This document shows positions 5,421-7,381 of a stretch of 7,381 nucleotides of DNA, piece by piece (positions within the stretch are counted from its first letter, which is position 1; each line of letters begins with the position of its first letter). The DNA is from Pseudolabrys sp. (GTDB taxonomy: Bacteria; Pseudomonadota; Alphaproteobacteria; Rhizobiales; Xanthobacteraceae). The notes below the pieces were generated by a model. That model did not search any database. It saw nothing but the letters and a program-made list of their open reading frames with translations, and had not been told where the DNA came from. Made by a program: the position numbers and the translations under genes. The DNA lies in assembly GCA_026125925.1 (NCBI GenBank), contig JAHCKF010000173.1:1-7381 (forward strand), read 5' to 3'.

Positions 5421-6353
5421 TCAGATAAGTTGCGCGCCTTCCCAGTGCTTCCGCCGTACCAGAACGCGGCAGACATCGTGCAGCAGCGCGCTGGCTTCCT
5501 CGGTGAATTTCTGCGCGCGCTTCTCCTGCAACGTCACGATGCTGACGCGGGTCTCCAGCGTCGGGCGGATGATCGGATAGGCGACGAGGGTGCCGCGCGC
5601 CAGTTCGTCCTGTACGGCGGCGTAGGTGAGGATGGTGTAGCCGAGGCCGTTCTCGACCAGCGTCTTGGCGAAGGCGACGCTGTCGGATTCGATCTTGATG
5701 CGTAGCCGCACGCCATGTTCCAAAGCGGCGTGTTCGACCAGACGCCGGTTGGTGTGCGCCATGTTCGGCAAGATCAGCGGCAGGTCGCCGAAATCGCGAA
5801 TGCGGTAGGCCTTGGGCTGGCGCCGTCCCCGAGCGCTGCCCGCCGGCGCGATCACCATCATGCGTTCGGTCAGAACGGGCCGGATATTCAACGTTTCCAG
5901 GTGGGGCGGGTTGTGCAGCAGCGCGACATCGAGCCGCTTGTCCAGCACCCATTCGAGCAGCGCATTGGCGACGCCTTCGCGCATATACAAGGTCGTCTGC
6001 GGCCAGGCCGTCTGGAAGCGCTCGGCAAAGGCCGCGATCAGCAGCCGGCCGGCAGCCGGCGGCACGCCGAGGGTGAAGCGGCCACGCGCCGGCGACCGGT
6101 CCTCCCGGATTTCCTCGCGGGTCTCATGCACGAGCTGGGCGATCGCTTCGGCGCGTTCGAGCAGTTGCGAACCGGCGCCGGTCAGGCGCACGCCGCGGCC
6201 GTGACGCGAGAACAGCGGTACGCCGAGCTCGTGCTCCAGCTTCTGGATCTGGCGGCTCAGCGCCGGCTGGGCGAGCCGCAGCTCCTGCGCCGCGCGGTTG
6301 ACGCTGCCGGCACGGGCGACCTGGATGAAGTTTCTCAGCTCGCGCAGCTCCAT
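5421..6353 (-). CDS. LysR family transcriptional regulator
   Basis: This is a 310-residue LTTR. The winged helix-turn-helix lies at about 1-60, with the HTH in GSVNRAAQELRLAQPALSRQ (16-35) and the wing around LGVPLFSRHGRGVRLTGAG (43-61). A linker helix spans about 62-88. The effector-binding domain runs from about 92 to 300 and shows the two alpha/beta lobes (RFTLGVPPAAG, DVALLHNPP, DSVAFAKTLVENGLGYTIL). Most LTTRs sit divergent from their target. Here the gene points the same way as the Bug-GST-hydrolase-SDR genes and ends about 198 bases before the Bug start, so it may control them from in front, and itself from 6354-6507. The effector is probably an intermediate of the module's substrate pathway, but the sequence does not reveal it. 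GAGGGGA at 6358-6364 lies close before the ATG and supports this start. Confidence 0.95.
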   Translation of the reverse strand: MELRELRNFIQVARAGSVNRAAQELRLAQPALSRQIQKLEHELGVPLFSRHGRGVRLTGAGSQLLERAEAIAQLVHETREEIREDRSPARGRFTLGVPPAAGRLLIAAFAERFQTAWPQTTLYMREGVANALLEWVLDKRLDVALLHNPPHLETLNIRPVLTERMMVIAPAGSARGRRQPKAYRIRDFGDLPLILPNMAHTNRRLVEHAALEHGVRLRIKIESDSVAFAKTLVENGLGYTILTYAAVQDELARGTLVAYPIIRPTLETRVSIVTLQEKRAQKFTEEASALLHDVCRVLVRRKHWEGAQLI

Positions 6354-6372
6354 GGCGTCCCCTCGGCGGTCT

Positions 6373-6389
6373 TATGCCGCAAAGGTATA
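6373..6389. promoter_or_regulatory. T-N11-A LysR-type box in the lysR/DUF971 divergent gap
   Basis: TATGCC (6373-6378) and GGTATA (6384-6389) form an imperfect dyad (5 of 6 positions) around GCAAA and contain T6375-N11-A6387, the classic LTTR core. It lies 20-36 bases upstream of the lysR ATG in the only A/T-rich part of this gap (6372-6402), where the lysR promoter is expected. This is a good place for autorepression. The motif is short and common, so the evidence is moderate at best. Confidence 0.35.
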
Positions 6390-6496
6390 GCTTAGGGATT
6401 TATCGGCGCGGCTCCAAGCGTTCATGGCGACGCCGCCGCGGCTAGGCACTTGGCCGGCTGCTTGCTAGGTTGAGCGGGCACCGAAAGACACCGCGC

Positions 6497-6502
6497 GAAG
6501 GA
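6497..6502 (+). promoter_or_regulatory. Ribosome binding site of the DUF971 gene
   Basis: GAAGGA ends 5 bases before the ATG at 6508, supporting that start codon. Confidence 0.65.
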
Positions 6503-6507
6503 CGATC

Positions 6508-6891
6508 ATGAGCGACAGCGAGACCCAGGCCTGGCCGACCGAACTGCGCCTCAGCAAGGATCGCAGGACCCTGACTGTCGCGTTCGAAGATGGGCAGCGT
6601 TTCGAGCTGCCGGCCGAGTATCTGCGGGTCAGCAGCCCGAGCGCGGAAGTGCAGGGGCATTCGCCAGCCGAGCGTCAGACGGTCGGCGGCAAGCGCAATG
6701 TCGAGATCATGGAGGTGCTGCAGGTCGGCAATTACGCCGTGCGCCTCGTCTTCGACGACATGCACTCGACCGGCATCTATAACTGGAATTATCTTTATGG
6801 CCTCGGCCGCGATTACGCCGCCAACTGGCAGGCCTATCTCGACGAGCTCGCTGCCAAGAACATGACTCGCGAACCGGCCGTGCGGCATTAG
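6508..6891 (+). CDS. DUF971 / GBBH-like N-terminal domain protein
   Basis: This 127-residue cytoplasmic protein is a stand-alone DUF971 domain, the fold found at the N-terminus of gamma-butyrobetaine hydroxylase and at the C-terminus of plant HCF101-type Fe-S scaffold proteins. Visible family marks are PTELRLSKDRRTLTVAFEDG (10-29), FELPAEYLRVSSPSAEVQGH (32-51), the strand VEIMEVLQVGNYAVRLVFDD (65-84) and HSTGIYNWNYLYGLG (86-100). A C-terminal helix (about 103-118) and a polar tail follow. There is no cysteine, so the zinc site of the hydroxylase version is not present. Link to Fe-S cluster handling is known for fused relatives and is only a guess here. The gene is divergent from lysR across about 154 bases and ends 20 bases before the convergent membrane-protein gene. 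Confidence 0.86.
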   Translation: MSDSETQAWPTELRLSKDRRTLTVAFEDGQRFELPAEYLRVSSPSAEVQGHSPAERQTVGGKRNVEIMEVLQVGNYAVRLVFDDMHSTGIYNWNYLYGLGRDYAANWQAYLDELAAKNMTREPAVRH

Positions 6892-6935
6892 CGGCGGCGG
6901 AATGTCGGTCGTCAGAGAATGCTCTTGCCGCCGCT
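6890..6935. terminator. Inverted repeat at the convergent 3' ends
   Basis: AGCGGCGGC (6890-6898) and GCCGCCGCT (6927-6935) are perfectly complementary over 9 bp with a 28-base loop spanning the gap between the DUF971 stop and the membrane-protein stop. The right arm lies inside the coding end of the membrane protein. It could serve both genes as a weak bidirectional terminator, but the long loop and GC-rich codon repeats make chance quite possible. Confidence 0.25.
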
Positions 6936-7295
6936 CTTGCGCGCCAGCGTGTAGCCGAGCATCACGGCCTCGATCAGCGCGGCGATCTGCATGTTGCGGG
7001 AGGAGGAGGTCGACGACAGCGCGTTGGCGACCGGGTCCTGCGCCGGCACCGTCTTGGTCCGCGTCGCCAGCAGCGTGATGGCGACGGCGATGGCGAGCAG
7101 CGCATAGATGCCGCCCATGATCAGATACGCCGTGACCGGCCCGTATTCGAGCGCCAGCGCGACAGTACCCGCCGCGCTGACATAGTAGAGCGTGACGATT
7201 CCCAGCAGGCCGAGCGCGACGAACAGCGCCGCGCGCCTCACAAGGCGCGCGACGAGCGGGCTGATCGTGGCCTCGGCAAGCTCGGTGAGACGCAT
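6912..7295 (-). CDS. Small membrane protein, holin-like (YqjE / Phage_holin_3_6 type)
   Basis: This 127-residue protein has two clear transmembrane helices, at about 21-46 (RAALFVALGLLGIVTLYYVS and on) and 56-78 (AYLIMGGIYALLAIAVAITL). A short amphipathic N-terminal segment (1-20) precedes them. A polar Ser/Thr-rich linker (79-98) leads to a C-terminal helix (99-118) and a basic end, RKSGGKS. This layout fits the holin superfamily III-type proteins such as YqjE, which despite the name are chromosomal inner-membrane proteins of unclear role. The call is strengthened by the gene directly upstream (10-base gap), whose C-terminus looks like DUF883/ElaB-YqjD, since yqjD and yqjE are neighbours in enterobacteria. 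No recognisable catalytic motif exists, and the ribosome site is weak (AGCGAG). It could be an unrelated two-helix membrane protein. Confidence 0.75.
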   Translation of the reverse strand: MRLTELAEATISPLVARLVRRAALFVALGLLGIVTLYYVSAAGTVALALEYGPVTAYLIMGGIYALLAIAVAITLLATRTKTVPAQDPVANALSSTSSSRNMQIAALIEAVMLGYTLARKSGGKSIL

Positions 7296-7305
7296 GGTGC
7301 GCTCG

Positions 7306-7381
7306 CTACCGCTTGGTGATCCCGAACAGAAAGCCGATGCCGGCGGCGATTGCCAGCATGGTCAGCGGCCGCGCTTCGACT
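7306..7381 (-). CDS. DUF883 / ElaB-YqjD-like membrane-anchored protein, C-terminal fragment
   Basis: A minus-strand frame enters from the right window edge and ends at TAG (7306-7308). Its 24 visible residues read as a polar entry (VEARPL) followed by a glycine-containing membrane helix (TMLAIAAGIGFLFG) and a basic end (ITKR). This matches the usual tail of DUF883 proteins (ElaB, YqjD, YgaM), which anchor in the inner membrane by a C-terminal helix and in E. coli associate with ribosomes in stationary phase. The start and most of the protein are outside the window. The gene lies 10 bases upstream of the holin-like gene, implying one transcript. The fragment is short, so the family call is moderate. 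Confidence 0.6.
   Translation of the reverse strand, partial: VEARPLTMLAIAAGIGFLFGITKR

Noticed and set aside
1..7381. CRISPR array, insertion sequence, tRNA or prophage
   Set aside because: No regular spaced repeats, transposase, terminal inverted repeats or tRNA-like folds were seen; the holin-like gene sits beside a DUF883-like gene, not phage genes.

Overview
The window is GC-rich chromosomal DNA. Its protein families and style (bacterial subclass I ferredoxin-NADP reductase, an orphan Bug/TctC binding protein, a DUF971 protein, a DUF883/holin-like pair) fit an alphaproteobacterium, most likely Hyphomicrobiales of the Bradyrhizobium/Rhodopseudomonas/Pseudolabrys kind. This placement is inference from protein character only. 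I see no tRNA, rRNA, CRISPR array, insertion sequence or phage integration signature, and no gene-free stretch longer than about 210 bases.

Left part (1-1820, + strand): the C-terminal end of a probable ABC-transporter substrate-binding protein closes with a strong 12-bp hairpin. It is followed by a small AhpD/carboxymuconolactone-decarboxylase-type protein (484-879) with its own trailing hairpin. Next is a complete fpr-type ferredoxin/flavodoxin-NADP(+) reductase (1047-1820), preceded by an operator-like palindrome and a 7-codon mini-ORF whose stop overlaps the fpr start.

Centre (1817-6353, - strand): five same-strand genes look like a small catabolic module. Read 5' to 3' they are a LysR regulator, a periplasmic Bug/TctC binding protein, a glutathione S-transferase, a LigI/COG3618-type lactone hydrolase and an SDR dehydrogenase. 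The last three are tightly packed (gaps of 9 and 16 bases). A hairpin lies between the Bug gene and the GST. The operon ends convergently against fpr, with overlapping stop codons. A reasonable model is uptake of a small carboxylate or aromatic-derived acid by Bug with membrane subunits encoded elsewhere, then redox and hydrolytic processing by GST, lactonase and SDR under LysR control. The substrate cannot be read from the sequence. The LigI-like enzyme keeps the catalytic framework but seems to differ at substrate-contact positions, so I do not claim 2-pyrone-4,6-dicarboxylate.

Right part (6354-7381): a DUF971 gene runs divergently from lysR. It converges on a two-helix membrane protein of holin-like (YqjE-type) character. 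Upstream of that, and cut by the window edge, is the C-terminus of a DUF883/ElaB-YqjD-like membrane-anchored protein. The pair recalls the yqjD-yqjE arrangement of enterobacteria.
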